Shown one piece after another: positions 42,051-52,051 of a stretch of DNA of 64,000 nucleotides. Positions within the stretch are counted from its first letter, which is position 1. Each line of letters starts with the position of its first letter. A program made the translations under genes and the position numbers. Location: the NCBI GenBank assembly GCA_016704485.1, contig JADJAA010000001.1, forward strand, positions 2,509,501 to 2,573,500, given 5' to 3'. Below the pieces are notes generated by a model. The model was given only the letters and a program-made list of their open reading frames with translations. It ran no database searches and was not told the origin of the DNA. The DNA is from Flavobacteriales bacterium. GTDB taxonomy: Bacteria; Bacteroidota; Bacteroidia; Flavobacteriales_F; PHOS-HE28.

Positions 42051-43157
42051 CTATAACACCTCTGGTCGCTGCACGGAGATGCCGGAGAGTGGTGCTACTT
42101 GCTCTCTTAAACTGGCAGCGGTTACAATACCAACCAGGGATCCATTCTCCATCACGAGACTGATAGGGTAGCCATGCGTAAGCATGTACCTACCAACATG
42201 TTCCGCCATATCATTGATACGGCAAGCCGGTACACGGGTTATTGATAATGCTGAAAGCAACGTTTCCGGAGAAGTAGCAAGCAGTTCATCACGGGTTATG
42301 ATGCCTTTCACTTCGTTAGTGTCCAACACGACTATTAGTTCTTCATCGTTACGAGCCAATTCCTCCAACGCTTTTGCGACCGTGTTGGTGCCCAATAGTG
42401 AAGTGAAGGTTGATGTCATGTGCGACCGTATCAGTCCGGCATTTGCTGTGGTCTTAGGCGCTAATGTGCGGATCTCGGCACCAGCTGCCATGAAAATGAA
42501 CACGCCGATCAGCCCAAGGAAGGGTGCTTCCTGATAAATAGCGGCCAGTACGAATAGCACCGCCATCACTTGACCAATGCGACCCGCAATTTTCGTTGCC
42601 TTAGGTCGTGGCATACGCATACTTAGTAGTGAGCGTAATAATCTTCCGCCATCCATGGGATAGGCCGGGATCAGATTGAACAGGAACAGAAAAATATTCA
42701 TCCCGAAAATGAACATCAATGTGCTGGTCCACTCGGTCGCGCCTAAAAGAATATCCGAGAAAGATTCAGTTACTCCCGTGATCGCTATCAACCCGAACGC
42801 CAGTAGCGCGATCACAAGATTCACCATCGGCCCGGCCAGCGTGATCCAGAATTCCTTGTGTGGTTCTTCGGGCATACGCTCCAAGCTGGCTACTCCACCA
42901 ATAGGCAATAACACGATGTTCTTTGTTCGCACGCCATAGCGCAACGCCGTTAGCGAGTGTCCGAACTCATGGAGCAGTACGCAGACGAATACGATCAGCA
43001 CTAAGCCCACTTCCTGGAGGATCTCGGATAGCACCATACCATCCTGCCAGCCACTGAACGCGATGTACGCCGGCAACAGCAGGAACGTCCAGTGTATGAA
43101 TACACCGATGCCTTTGAAGGAAAAGATGGGCAAGCCGCCGCGGATGGATCCGGCCAT
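42051..43157 (-). CDS. Site-2 protease (M50) with CBS domains
   Basis: 368 residues. Zinc motif HEFGH (residues 63-67) in TM2 and the second metal motif 'IPAYPMDGGRLLRSL' (Asp ligand). Two CBS repeats occupy about 240-360 ('MTSTFTSLLGTNTVAKALEELA', 'GIVTAASLREQ'). Such S2P-type proteases cleave TM segments of regulators and sense adenine nucleotides through the CBS pair. The start overlaps the stop of the universal stress protein gene by one base, so they are co-translated. Confidence 0.9.
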   Translation of the reverse strand: MAGSIRGGLPIFSFKGIGVFIHWTFLLLPAYIAFSGWQDGMVLSEILQEVGLVLIVFVCVLLHEFGHSLTALRYGVRTKNIVLLPIGGVASLERMPEEPHKEFWITLAGPMVNLVIALLAFGLIAITGVTESFSDILLGATEWTSTLMFIFGMNIFLFLFNLIPAYPMDGGRLLRSLLSMRMPRPKATKIAGRIGQVMAVLFVLAAIYQEAPFLGLIGVFIFMAAGAEIRTLAPKTTANAGLIRSHMTSTFTSLLGTNTVAKALEELARNDEELIVVLDTNEVKGIITRDELLATSPETLLSALSITRVPACRINDMAEHVGRYMLTHGYPISLVMENGSLVGIVTAASLREQVAPLSGISVQRPEVL

Positions 43158-43984
43158 TAGTTCGTACCCTGTTGCAGCACCAGCATAGGAATGTGGGTGT
43201 GCATGGCGAGCTTCGCCGCTGTGCTTCTATGAAAGAGCTGGGCGAACATACTGCGTTGACGATGCATGACCACGACCAGATCAGCATCGCTTTGATCGGC
43301 CATATCGTGCAATGCCTTCGAAACGTTCTCTCCACTTATGCTATGGAATGAATGCGGGATCGCGCCGAGCACTACATCGTAGGGGGAATCGTGATCATCA
43401 GTATTGCTGGCGCCTTCTTTCTGGAAGACGCGAACGATCATGATCTCACTTTGGGACCATCGTGCAATGTCAACCAGGACTTTGATGGATGCACGATCCA
43501 CAGGACCGCCATCATCGGCCATTACAATACGTCGAGGGGTTCTGTATTTGGCCTCTTCGGGTATCGTGAGCACTGGTAAATGGCAGCGTTTGATCACATC
43601 CGCAGTGTGCGTTCCCAACAATACTTCCTCTAAGCCGCTTGCGCCTTGAGTACCCATCACTACAAGATCCGGGTTCTGTTCTTCGTCAGCATGTGCAAGA
43701 ATGGCGGAGAACACATCACCGGTCATCATGCTCTGCTGAAGGTCGAGGTCAACTCCGGCAAATTTTTCTCTTAGCTGTTCTGCAAGGTCCGTAAGTGCAG
43801 AATCTGCCTCACGCATTATCTCTGCTTCTAATCCAGCAGCCTGAAGAATGGTAGGGTCAGAGATCGACATGTACGCATGCAGCAGGGTAAAGGTGTTTCC
43901 CGCTGACCCGTAAAGTTCAATTGCATAAGCTGCGGCATTGAACGCATTGGCGCTGAAATCCGTGGGTATCAATATATGCGCCAT
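43157..43984 (-). CDS. Tandem-domain universal stress protein
   Basis: 275 residues: two UspA domains. Domain 1 'MAHILIPTDFSANAFNAAAYAIELYG' and the ATP-binding loop 'VVMGTQGASGLEEVLLGTHTADVI' (G-2x-G-9x-G). Domain 2 'RRIVMADDGGPVDRAS' ends 'LFHRSTAAKLAMHTHIPMLVL' without the full glycine loop. Typical stress-linked nucleotide-binding protein. It is upstream of and coupled to the M50 protease gene. Confidence 0.9.
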   Translation of the reverse strand: MAHILIPTDFSANAFNAAAYAIELYGSAGNTFTLLHAYMSISDPTILQAAGLEAEIMREADSALTDLAEQLREKFAGVDLDLQQSMMTGDVFSAILAHADEEQNPDLVVMGTQGASGLEEVLLGTHTADVIKRCHLPVLTIPEEAKYRTPRRIVMADDGGPVDRASIKVLVDIARWSQSEIMIVRVFQKEGASNTDDHDSPYDVVLGAIPHSFHSISGENVSKALHDMADQSDADLVVVMHRQRSMFAQLFHRSTAAKLAMHTHIPMLVLQQGTN

Positions 43985-44077
43985 GTCGTGTAAAGTTACG
44001 ACAGCTCAACTAATGGTATTCGTTGAAGTTCCAAGCTGTCTATGTGATGATGGTTCGTCCATCATCAGGTCGGTGTA

Positions 44078-44293
44078 TCAATGGTGGTCTTCTGCTGTAG
44101 GTTTCGAAGATGCAGAGTCGACTAAAGCGTACCCTCCGAATAATAGAATAACAACTGCAAGGAAGCTCAACAGTCCCGTGATATTGTCTGCTGTACCATT
44201 TTCTAATAGTACGTCCTTCGAGTCCAGGATGGAGAAACGGAATGGGATCGCGAAAGCGAGGAGCCATAGGCCGATACCGATAAGCTTTTTCAT
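44078..44293 (-). CDS. Small membrane protein, unknown function
   Basis: 71 residues from ATG 44293 (MKKLIGIGLWLLAFAIPFRF). Two hydrophobic segments (about residues 4-20 and 36-56, 'ITGLLSFLAVVILLFGGYALV') and a short charged tail. No family recognised. It lies alone between the UspA gene and a coiled-coil protein gene. Confidence 0.55.
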   Translation of the reverse strand: MKKLIGIGLWLLAFAIPFRFSILDSKDVLLENGTADNITGLLSFLAVVILLFGGYALVDSASSKPTAEDHH

Positions 44294-44431
44294 TGGAATT
44301 GTGCTTTTATTCGAGTGCGAATGTAGCCTATTCACCGAAATGGGAGCTCGATAGTTGTTAGTTGGATCCGGTTAATGCAGCATCCTGGTCGAAGCGTGTT
44401 GGTCTCATGGACCAAGATCCATTAACCATAT

Positions 44432-44842
44432 CTAGTTCTTATTTACGGTGTCCAGCCACTCTGTATATTCAGCTTTCAGTTCAACGTACAGTTTCTCGAA
44501 CGTCATCATGCTGTCGCGGAGTGTCTCTTGAGCAATATCAATGCTATGGTCCCTAGGGATCACACGGTCCGTGGCCTCCGCTTCAAGGGTGTTCTCGTGC
44601 TGCTTCAGGTCGTGGCGTAGTTCATCGATAACCTCGGTTTGCCGTATGAACTGGTTCTGGAAATGTTCCAGTTTGATCAATTCATCTTTTGGAAGACCTC
44701 CCCGTGCTACGAGTTCTTCCATGCGATGCTCAAAGATCATGATCTCTTCACGATAACAACGCAATGTTCCCAACCATGTGTTAAGATCGGAACCTAGTTC
44801 GTTGATGGTTCTTGGTGTAGCAGGTGCTGTTGCTGTATTCAT
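44432..44842 (-). CDS. Small alpha-helical coiled-coil protein
   Basis: 136 residues, no signal peptide. Long helices with 'YREEIMIFEHRMEELVARGG', 'FQNQFIRQTEVIDELRHDLKQHENTLEAEA' and 'METFEKLYVELKAEYTEWL'-like repeats of charged heptads (exact text differs slightly in the last helix). Probably an elongated helical protein in the cytosol. No family recognised. The 165-bp inverted-repeat element begins 16 bp upstream of its start. Confidence 0.6.
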   Translation of the reverse strand: MNTATAPATPRTINELGSDLNTWLGTLRCYREEIMIFEHRMEELVARGGLPKDELIKLEHFQNQFIRQTEVIDELRHDLKQHENTLEAEATDRVIPRDHSIDIAQETLRDSMMTFEKLYVELKAEYTEWLDTVNKN

Positions 44843-44857
44843 CGGTATGGGGGTTTA

Positions 44858-45022
44858 ATACCATTCACCAATAGAACTTCACCCATTCTACTCGCCCTTT
44901 TTCCCCAGTACTTCTCCGAAAAATAGTTCCGTCCGCCGTACGGCGGATGCAACGATTTTTTGGATCGTCCTGTGAAAAAAATGCTTCGCATTATTGGACG
45001 AAGTTCTATTGGTGAATGGTAT
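44858..45022. repeat. 165-bp element bounded by 23-bp perfect inverted repeats (MITE-like)
   Basis: 44858-44880 and 45000-45022 are exact reverse complements (ends ATACCATTCACCAATAGAAC...). The interior has no ORF and carries a perfect 16-bp palindrome TCCGCCGTACGGCGGA at about 44930-44946. The build resembles a non-autonomous MITE or a strong structured RNA/terminator between genes. No target duplication is visible and no second copy was spotted in this window. Confidence 0.65.
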
Positions 45023-45113
45023 AGGATGAAATGGTATTGCGTGCGATGAAGATAGCAAAGAAGATCGATCGATCATGCGGATCGATCTACAAAGGACATC
45101 TGCTCAAGAACGC

Positions 45114-45145
45114 ATGAAGCCTTTCTGAATTCAGAGAGGCTTCAT
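45114..45145. terminator. Long inverted repeat downstream of gltA
   Basis: Starting ATGAAGCCTTTCTGAA and ending TTCAGAGAGGCTTCAT, the 32-bp segment is a 16-bp-arm palindrome with one mismatch, 28 bp past the gltA stop. There is no strong U-run, so termination is likely but not typical; it could act on both strands. Confidence 0.5.
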
Positions 45146-45172
45146 TTCATGATGGAAGAAATAGGTGTTTGA

Positions 45173-46462
45173 CTACTTCCTATCCTTGAGCTGCGTGTAG
45201 TCCCTTTTCAAAGGTCCGGTATAGATCTGGCGAGGACGGCCGATCGGCTCCTTGTTTTCGATCATTTCTTTCCATTGTGCGATCCATCCTGGTAAACGGC
45301 CAAGTGCGAACATAACAGTGAACATGCGTGTAGGAATGCCGATGGCACGGTAAATTATGCCGCTGTAAAAGTCCACGTTGGGGTACAACTTGCGCTCAAT
45401 GAAATACTCGTCATTCAAGGCAATGGTCTCAAGCTGTTTTGCAATGTCCAGTACAGGATCGTTCACACCCATTTTGGCCAATACATCATCACAGCTTTTC
45501 TTGATGATGGTGGCGCGTGGATCGAAGTTCTTGTAAACACGGTGTCCGAATCCGAAAAGGCGGAATGGATCCTCTTTGTCCTTTGCCTTATCAACCCATT
45601 TACGGATGTCGCCGCCATCGTTGCGGATGGTCTCCAACATTTCGATCACTTCCTGGTTCGCTCCGCCGTGCAACGGTCCCCAAAGCGCTCCGATGCCAGC
45701 ACTTACCGCGCTGTACAAATTCGCTTGGCTACTACCTACGATGCGCACCGTGCTGGTACTGCAGTTCTGTTCGTGATCCGCGTGCAGGATCAAGAGCGTG
45801 TTCAACGCCGCAGCCACAACGGGATCCACTTCATAAGGCTCGGTCGGCAACCCGAACATCATGTAAAGGAAGTTGTCGATGTAGTTCAACTTATTGTTCG
45901 GGTACATGTATGGCAGCCCTAAGTTATTCTTGAAGCTGATCGCCGCCAGCGTTGGCATTTTGGCGATCAAGCGCATCATGGTGCGCTCCCTGTCCTTCAT
46001 GGACCTGTTCGGGTCCTGGCTTTTCGGGTAGAAGGTGCTCAGCGAGTTCACCATCGCCGAAAGGATACCCATGGGGTGGGCATTGCTCGGGAAGAACTCG
46101 AAGAAGTGCTTCATATCCTCATGCACCAAGGAGTGGTTCCGGATGTTGTCCTCGAACTGCAATAGCTCTTGTGCTGTGGGTAATTCGCCCCAGATCAATA
46201 GGTAGGCCACCTCCAAAAAGGTTGCTTGCGCTGCGAGTTGTTCAATTGGATAGCCACGGTAGCTGAGAACACCCAGTTCACCATCCAAAAATGTGATGGA
46301 ACTGGTAGTAGCACCGGTATTCTTGTATCCGTAATCCAACGTGATCAATCCACTTTGTTCGCGCAATTTCCCAATATCAATGGCTTTCTCGCCCTCGCTA
46401 CCAGTGATCACAGGTAATTCGTATGTCTTGCCGTCAAATATTATCTGCGCCTTCTCACTCAT
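45173..46462 (-). CDS. gltA: Citrate synthase
   Basis: 429 residues from ATG 46462 (MSEKAQIIFDGKTYELPVITG), the usual size of type II citrate synthase. All catalytic residues are visible: His in 'GPLHGGANQEVIEML', His in 'FGFGHRVYKNFDPRA', Asp in 'NVDFYSGIIYRAIG', plus 'HADHEQNCSTSTVRIVGSS'. It condenses acetyl-CoA and oxaloacetate to citrate. Single gene, with a TACCTTCG -7-like box about 40 bp upstream (46503-46510). Confidence 0.97.
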   Translation of the reverse strand: MSEKAQIIFDGKTYELPVITGSEGEKAIDIGKLREQSGLITLDYGYKNTGATTSSITFLDGELGVLSYRGYPIEQLAAQATFLEVAYLLIWGELPTAQELLQFEDNIRNHSLVHEDMKHFFEFFPSNAHPMGILSAMVNSLSTFYPKSQDPNRSMKDRERTMMRLIAKMPTLAAISFKNNLGLPYMYPNNKLNYIDNFLYMMFGLPTEPYEVDPVVAAALNTLLILHADHEQNCSTSTVRIVGSSQANLYSAVSAGIGALWGPLHGGANQEVIEMLETIRNDGGDIRKWVDKAKDKEDPFRLFGFGHRVYKNFDPRATIIKKSCDDVLAKMGVNDPVLDIAKQLETIALNDEYFIERKLYPNVDFYSGIIYRAIGIPTRMFTVMFALGRLPGWIAQWKEMIENKEPIGRPRQIYTGPLKRDYTQLKDRK

Positions 46463-46652
46463 TGGACTCTTTCCGGAATAAATGTGGATTTTTGGATGGC
46501 AGCGAAGGTAATAAAGAACAGGGCACGGAACATCGCTGACCAAAAATGGTTGATCGAACTGATCGATCAGATCGCCAAGGTGCTACCCGGTCCGCAGAAT
46601 ATGGACTCTACCAATGCTTGCGTTGATCTTACCTCGCGGAATATTCAACGCG

Positions 46653-47225
46653 CTATGGAGCGGTCCACTTGCCCTTGAACGTACTCATGAACGTCTGGTA
46701 ATCCTGGGACTTATAATGGCTTTCGCCGAAATAGTTCAATATCGGCTCCATCTGTTGAGGCGTTAAATAGCCTTGCACCGGGGCGAGTACGTTGAGGGCG
46801 CTATCCAGATAGGTTACCGTAGGATATGCAATACGCCCCTCCACGTTCGCGATAGCATAGGTCAAATGGTGCGTTCCATTCCGTCCTCCGACCTTAGCAG
46901 CATCAAAATCAGGATTCTCCAATTTCTGACCCTTGAATGTTACGGGATCGCTGCTCTCCGCGTTGAATTTCACTGCATAGAAATGCTTGTTGACGTACTC
47001 GGCCAACTTAGGATCGCTGAATGTGCGTGCTTCCAACATTTTGCACGGACCGCACCAACTTGTATACACATCAACCATTAACGGCCTGGGTGTTTCCTTG
47101 GCCTTTTCCTGTGCCTGCTCAATGGTCATCCACTTTATGCCTCCCTTTTCAGCAGCTGCTTTCAGGTTCGTCTGTGCGTGTAGAGCAAATGGTAAAAACG
47201 TTAGGGCGAGAATGAGCGTGCGCAT
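46653..47225 (-). CDS. Periplasmic thioredoxin-fold protein
   Basis: 190 residues from ATG 47225 with signal peptide MRTLILALTFLPFALHAQ. Thioredoxin fold with the redox site 'VDVYTSWCGPCKMLEARTFSD' (Cys58-Gly-Pro-Cys61), followed by 'NKHFYAVKFNAE' and the cis-Pro region 'IAYPTVTYLD'. It resembles DUF255/DsbD-gamma type reductases that deliver electrons in the envelope. Stand-alone gene between gltA and the peptide-transporter group. Confidence 0.85.
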   Translation of the reverse strand: MRTLILALTFLPFALHAQTNLKAAAEKGGIKWMTIEQAQEKAKETPRPLMVDVYTSWCGPCKMLEARTFSDPKLAEYVNKHFYAVKFNAESSDPVTFKGQKLENPDFDAAKVGGRNGTHHLTYAIANVEGRIAYPTVTYLDSALNVLAPVQGYLTPQQMEPILNYFGESHYKSQDYQTFMSTFKGKWTAP

Positions 47226-47413
47226 ATGATAGGATGGGTGAATGCGTTTACCTATCAATGACCATGCCGTGAAATGCAAGGATGTGAATTCCGACCAAAG
47301 AGCAATGGGAGCTCTAACGAAGGCCTTTCATGAAAGTGTGTACGAAGAATGAAATGGCGATCAGGACCACGTTCATGAATTGAGCCGAGATCGTTGAGGT
47401 TCGTTCTCAACGG

Positions 47414-48898
47414 TCAATGAACACCATGCATCCATTTCTTAAGGATCGGAGCCAGAAGGAGCATTATTACCCCTGCGCCAAGCGAGATGTAGGCGATGTC
47501 CTTGAAGACTCCGCTGTAGATCAACAACGATTCTGCCGGAGGCAAAGTAGTCTCTCCATCAACGGTTGGCATGGCCATCATCGCACCCACTTTACCGGCA
47601 ACGAACTGCCCGAATGCACTTGCCAAGAACCATGCGCCCATCAACATTCCGACAAGTTTTGCAGGAGAGAGCTTCGTTATCATGCTAAGCCCGATCGGTG
47701 ATAGGCAAAGTTCACCGCTGGACAGGAACATGTATCCAAGAATGAAATAGATGATCGGCACCATGCCATTATCTGCGAACTGGGCTCCAAGTATGAACAT
47801 GTAAAAACCGAGGGCAAGTTGAAGGAATGCAAGTCCGAACTTGACCGGTGTGTTCGGCTCCATTCGTCGGCTGCTAAGCCATACCCATAATGCAGCAAAT
47901 ACCGGACTCAACAATATCACCAACAGTGGATTTACGCTATTGTTAACAGCTGCAGCAGTGTCCTGTCCACCGAACGCGCTCAGGTCGACGTTGCGCAGTG
48001 CGTAAAGGTTCAATGATCCGCCAGCTTGCTCGTAGAATCCCCAGAACAAAACACTGAACAAGATCATTACGATCGCTGCGAACATCTTTTGTCTTGCCGC
48101 TTTTTCAACTTGAGTGAAAGCAAGGTAGAGGAGATAGACCAGCGCCGCTATGCCCAAAGGATTGAACACGTAGTCCATCACTTCGTAGTGCCATAGCGTC
48201 AATGCAAAAACCGGGATACAGAGCAATGAAAGGGCGAATGTGCTCCAATCCTGACGGAACCCGATGAATGACCGTTTGGTCAATGCACTTTCATCAGGGG
48301 CTTCTCCTTTTCCTTCCAGCAGGTGCTTGCCCATGTTGAACACGAAAAGCCCAATGATCATGAATATGCCTGCAACGCCGAAACCTAAGTGCCAATCGAT
48401 GGTCTGGCCGATGTAGCCGCAGATCAATCCACCGGCCAGAGCACCGATGTTGATACCCATGTAGAATAAGGAAAAACCAGCATCCCGGCGTGGGTCATTC
48501 TCCGTATAGAGCTTGCCAACAATACTGCTGATGTTCGGTTTGAAGAACCCGTTTCCCACTACGATGAACCCCATCCCCGTGTAAAATGCGATCTCGCTTG
48601 GTATTGCCATAACGAAACTTCCTAAGGCCATAACAACCCCACCGAAAATGATGCTCCTCCTAAAGCCTAAAAGTCGATCCGCCAAGATCCCACCAAAAAG
48701 TGGCATCGCATACACCAATGCCTGATAGCTGCCATATATGTGGTTCGCTTTGGCATCGGGATAGAATAGTTGGCTGGTCATGAACAGGATAAGCAACGCA
48801 CGCATCCCATAGAACGTGAAACGCTCCCACATCTCCGTAAAAAAGAGCATGTAGAGGGCTTTCGGATGCCCTGTAATGCCGTCCAACAACTTAGCCAT
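47414..48898 (-). CDS. POT/PTR2 proton-coupled peptide transporter (copy 3)
   Basis: 494 residues, about 12-14 TM helices. POT motifs: 'MWERFTFYGMRALLILFMTSQ' (ExxERFxYY type) and 'GFSLFYMGINIGALAGGLICGYIG'. The 'YFILGYMFLSSGELCLSPIG' region is the conserved C-terminal signature. Imports di- and tripeptides with protons. It ends a run of three adjacent same-strand POT genes behind a dipeptidyl peptidase. Confidence 0.93.
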   Translation of the reverse strand: MAKLLDGITGHPKALYMLFFTEMWERFTFYGMRALLILFMTSQLFYPDAKANHIYGSYQALVYAMPLFGGILADRLLGFRRSIIFGGVVMALGSFVMAIPSEIAFYTGMGFIVVGNGFFKPNISSIVGKLYTENDPRRDAGFSLFYMGINIGALAGGLICGYIGQTIDWHLGFGVAGIFMIIGLFVFNMGKHLLEGKGEAPDESALTKRSFIGFRQDWSTFALSLLCIPVFALTLWHYEVMDYVFNPLGIAALVYLLYLAFTQVEKAARQKMFAAIVMILFSVLFWGFYEQAGGSLNLYALRNVDLSAFGGQDTAAAVNNSVNPLLVILLSPVFAALWVWLSSRRMEPNTPVKFGLAFLQLALGFYMFILGAQFADNGMVPIIYFILGYMFLSSGELCLSPIGLSMITKLSPAKLVGMLMGAWFLASAFGQFVAGKVGAMMAMPTVDGETTLPPAESLLIYSGVFKDIAYISLGAGVIMLLLAPILKKWMHGVH

Positions 48899-48926
48899 GG
48901 TCTTTTACTTTATGTGATCTTATCAC

Positions 48927-50525
48927 TTAATAAATGTTCTTCTCCTTCATGACCGCATTCAGGTACCGCAACAGCAGGAAGAGCATGATCGCTGCTGCCA
49001 TGGCCAAACCGAAGTTCATATAGAAAAAGTGCGTTTTGTCCTCAAAGCCTTCCCACAATCCACTAAGCATGCCACTTAGCTTATTGCCTACGGAGGTGCT
49101 CAAGAAAAAGCCGCCCATCATCAACGCGGTGATCCGTGGCGGACTGAGTTTGCTAACGAGCGAAAGGCCCATTGGGCTTAGACAGAGTTCTCCAACGGTG
49201 ATCACGCCATACGATGCGATCAACCACATACTGCTGGCCTTGCTTTCCAGGTTGTTCGTTGCCAATACAGCCCCAACCATGACCAAAGCACTGAGTGCGG
49301 TAATGACCAGACCGATGGCGATCTTGGTCGGTGTGGTGGGTTCTTTGCCTCTGCTGCGCATGAACGCCCAGAATGCAACGATCAATGGTGTTAGTAGGAT
49401 CACCCAACCCGGATTGATGCTTTGGTACAACTGAGTGGAGTACAATTTTATGCTCTCACCTTCCGCCGGAACGCGCTCTGGAGCCATCGTTTTGAAGTAT
49501 TCGGAACTGTTCGCATCCGTTGCTGCACCTGCATTGGTAACAGTTTCAGCCATATTGATCTTGTCTGCCACATTGGCTATGCTGGTAGCCATTTCACGGT
49601 CGGTGTGGTTCTTAGCAAATACCGTTAACGCATCTCCGTTCTGGTGGAATACGGCCCAGAAGATCACCAAACAGCCGAACACCGCCAGCAACGCGCCGAT
49701 AGGACGTTTGTCTTCTTCATTTGCTTTAACATAGAGATAGATAAAGAAGCCGATCACGGGAATACAGCCGAAGATGAACGCATCATTGGTATCCGTACCG
49801 AGCAGGTTCCCAGGGATCAAATAGCCCAAGATCCCGAAGATGAACATGGGAACAATGGTGCTCATCAAGATCTTGCCGGTACTCATATCGCCCTCTTGCA
49901 ATGGTTTGATGATATCGGCGTGCTTTACGTGTTTTTGTCCGTAGAGAAAGACCACAACACCGATCAACATACCAATGCCGGCAGCAGCGAATGCATGGCC
50001 CCAACCGTATTTGATCTTCATGTATGCTGCTACGAAATTGCACACAAAAGCACCAATGTTGATGCCCATATAGAAGATATTGAAACCCGCGTCCTTATTG
50101 GCCCGGTACGTGTCGTTATTATACAAATTCCCGACCAGTGTACTGATGTTCGGCTTGAACATGCCGTTGCCCAGAATGATCAATAACAAGCCAACATAAA
50201 AAGCGGTCGTATCGTGTATGGCCAAGGTCAAATAGCCTGCAGCCATCATCAATCCTCCACCGACAATGCTCTTCCTGAACCCCAGGATCCTATCTGCCAA
50301 TAAGCCGCCAATGAACGGTGTTAGGTAGACCAGGCCGAGGTACGTGCCGTAGATGTCACTTTTCTTCAATGCGTCGAATCCCATACCACCACTTTCCCAG
50401 CCATCGATCATGTACAGGCTGAAAATGCCCAGCATGAGGTAATAACCGAAACGTTCCCACATCTCAGTGAAGAACAGGACGTACAATCCTTTAGGATGTT
50501 TTGATGCGGAGGTGGTTTCGCTCAT
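48927..50525 (-). CDS. POT/PTR2 proton-coupled peptide transporter (copy 2)
   Basis: 532 residues, the longest of the three because of a loop of about 45 residues ('KTMAPERVPAEGESIKLYSTQ'). Motifs 'MWERFGYYLMLGIFSLYMID' and 'GFNIFYMGINIGAFVCNFVAAY', and 'ITVGELCLSPMGLSLVSKL'. It differs enough from its neighbours to suggest another peptide range. 41 bp separate it from copy 1 and 28 bp from copy 3, so an operon is likely. Confidence 0.93.
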   Translation of the reverse strand: MSETTSASKHPKGLYVLFFTEMWERFGYYLMLGIFSLYMIDGWESGGMGFDALKKSDIYGTYLGLVYLTPFIGGLLADRILGFRKSIVGGGLMMAAGYLTLAIHDTTAFYVGLLLIILGNGMFKPNISTLVGNLYNNDTYRANKDAGFNIFYMGINIGAFVCNFVAAYMKIKYGWGHAFAAAGIGMLIGVVVFLYGQKHVKHADIIKPLQEGDMSTGKILMSTIVPMFIFGILGYLIPGNLLGTDTNDAFIFGCIPVIGFFIYLYVKANEEDKRPIGALLAVFGCLVIFWAVFHQNGDALTVFAKNHTDREMATSIANVADKINMAETVTNAGAATDANSSEYFKTMAPERVPAEGESIKLYSTQLYQSINPGWVILLTPLIVAFWAFMRSRGKEPTTPTKIAIGLVITALSALVMVGAVLATNNLESKASSMWLIASYGVITVGELCLSPMGLSLVSKLSPPRITALMMGGFFLSTSVGNKLSGMLSGLWEGFEDKTHFFYMNFGLAMAAAIMLFLLLRYLNAVMKEKNIY

Positions 50526-50566
50526 AGGAAGATGGACTGCGGTAGCGTGAGACTAGTAGATCTCGA

Positions 50567-52051
50567 TCAACGAATTCCGTGAAACAGCTTATTCACCAAT
50601 GGACTGATCACGATCAGAAGCAAACCCAGGCCTACCGTAACATATCCGATGTTGCTGTAAACATCAACATAGGTGAACAAGCTTGCTGCCTTGTCTATGA
50701 CCTCGCCTTCGACAGGTTCATGTTCAGCTCCTGTCAGTGTAGCAAGAAGGCCTGCCACATAATTTGCGCCGGCAATGCTGAGGAACCATGCTCCCATTGC
50801 GGTTGCGGTCATATCCTTCGGTACTAGTTTCGTTACCATGCTCAACCCGATCGGTGAGAGGAACAATTCACCCGTGGTGTGCAACATATAGAGTAATGCC
50901 AATGTCCAAAGTGGTACTTGGTATTCAACGGCAAGCGGTGCAGCGATCAAGATCACCAAATAGCCTAAGCCTAATTGCAAAATGCCCAAACCGAATTTCA
51001 TCGGAATGTTAGGATCCAACTTGCGCTCTTTCAATTTCAGCCACATGACGCTGAAGATGGAACCGAACAATAGAATGTATGCAGGATTGAAGAACTGTGA
51101 AGTGGCGGCGCCCATTTCCCAGCCGAAGATGTGGCGATCAACGTTACGATCAGCGAACAGCGTTAGGCTACTTCCGGCTTGTTCAAAACAGGCCCAGAAC
51201 ACAATGTTGAACAACATTAAGATGATGAACCCGAACATTTTATCCAACTGGACCTTGCCGTCCTTTATTCCTCGCATGATCAAGCTGCCAATGACCACTA
51301 CACCTACTGCAACGATCATATAGCCAGCGATATCTGTATTGCGCAACAAGAAATAAAGCACGGGAATAAGCGCTAAACAGCCAAGTACTACTGCTGTGAA
51401 CGGGCTTAAAGGGCCATACTTCGGCTTGGTCAATGTTTCAGGACTTGGAGGAGCACTTACATGGGCGTAATGTTTGCTCCCCATTTGGAAGATGATAACA
51501 CCGAGCAACATTCCGATGCCAGCTAATGCGAAGCCGTATTGAGCGCCGTAGATATTTCCTACTTCGGCACAGACCGTAGTAGCGAGCAAAGCTCCCAGAT
51601 TAATGCCGATGTAGAAGATAGTAAAGCCAGAGTCTTTACGCGGATCACCGTCCTCATAAAGCTTACCCACCATTGTGCTGATATTCGGTTTGAACAGACC
51701 GTTACCGACGATGATCACGGCCATTCCCCAGAACAAAAGCATTTCCGTACCACCTACAATTATGAATTCACCAATGGCCATTAGTATTCCACCGAGAAGT
51801 ACTGCCCAGCGGGACCCAAGGATCTGGTCGGCAATACGACCACCAATTACAGGCATTACGTACACCAGGGCCGTATAAGCACCATAGACCGCAAATCCTT
51901 TGTTATCACCCATGGCGAGTGATTCTACTAAGTAGAGCAGCAAAAGGGCGCGCATGCCATAGTAGCAAAAACGCTCCCACATCTCTGCGGCGAACAGCCA
52001 ATAAAGGCCCTGTGGGTGGCCTTTCGGCACGGTTATCGTTGTTGAACTCAT
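50567..52051 (-). CDS. POT/PTR2 proton-coupled peptide transporter (copy 1)
   Basis: 494 residues. 'MWERFCYYGMRALLLLYLVES' and 'GFTIFYIGINLGALLATTVCAEVG' are the POT signatures; 'LYMLHTTGELFLSPIGLSMVTKL' closes the family pattern. First of the three transporters and 209 bp downstream of the DPP-IV gene. A TATCTTGG -7-like box (52088-52095) lies 36 bp upstream of its start. Confidence 0.93.
   Translation of the reverse strand: MSSTTITVPKGHPQGLYWLFAAEMWERFCYYGMRALLLLYLVESLAMGDNKGFAVYGAYTALVYVMPVIGGRIADQILGSRWAVLLGGILMAIGEFIIVGGTEMLLFWGMAVIIVGNGLFKPNISTMVGKLYEDGDPRKDSGFTIFYIGINLGALLATTVCAEVGNIYGAQYGFALAGIGMLLGVIIFQMGSKHYAHVSAPPSPETLTKPKYGPLSPFTAVVLGCLALIPVLYFLLRNTDIAGYMIVAVGVVVIGSLIMRGIKDGKVQLDKMFGFIILMLFNIVFWACFEQAGSSLTLFADRNVDRHIFGWEMGAATSQFFNPAYILLFGSIFSVMWLKLKERKLDPNIPMKFGLGILQLGLGYLVILIAAPLAVEYQVPLWTLALLYMLHTTGELFLSPIGLSMVTKLVPKDMTATAMGAWFLSIAGANYVAGLLATLTGAEHEPVEGEVIDKAASLFTYVDVYSNIGYVTVGLGLLLIVISPLVNKLFHGIR

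Noticed and set aside
45542..45933. Plus-strand frames opposite citrate synthase
   Set aside because: Shadow frames over one of the best-conserved genes in the window.
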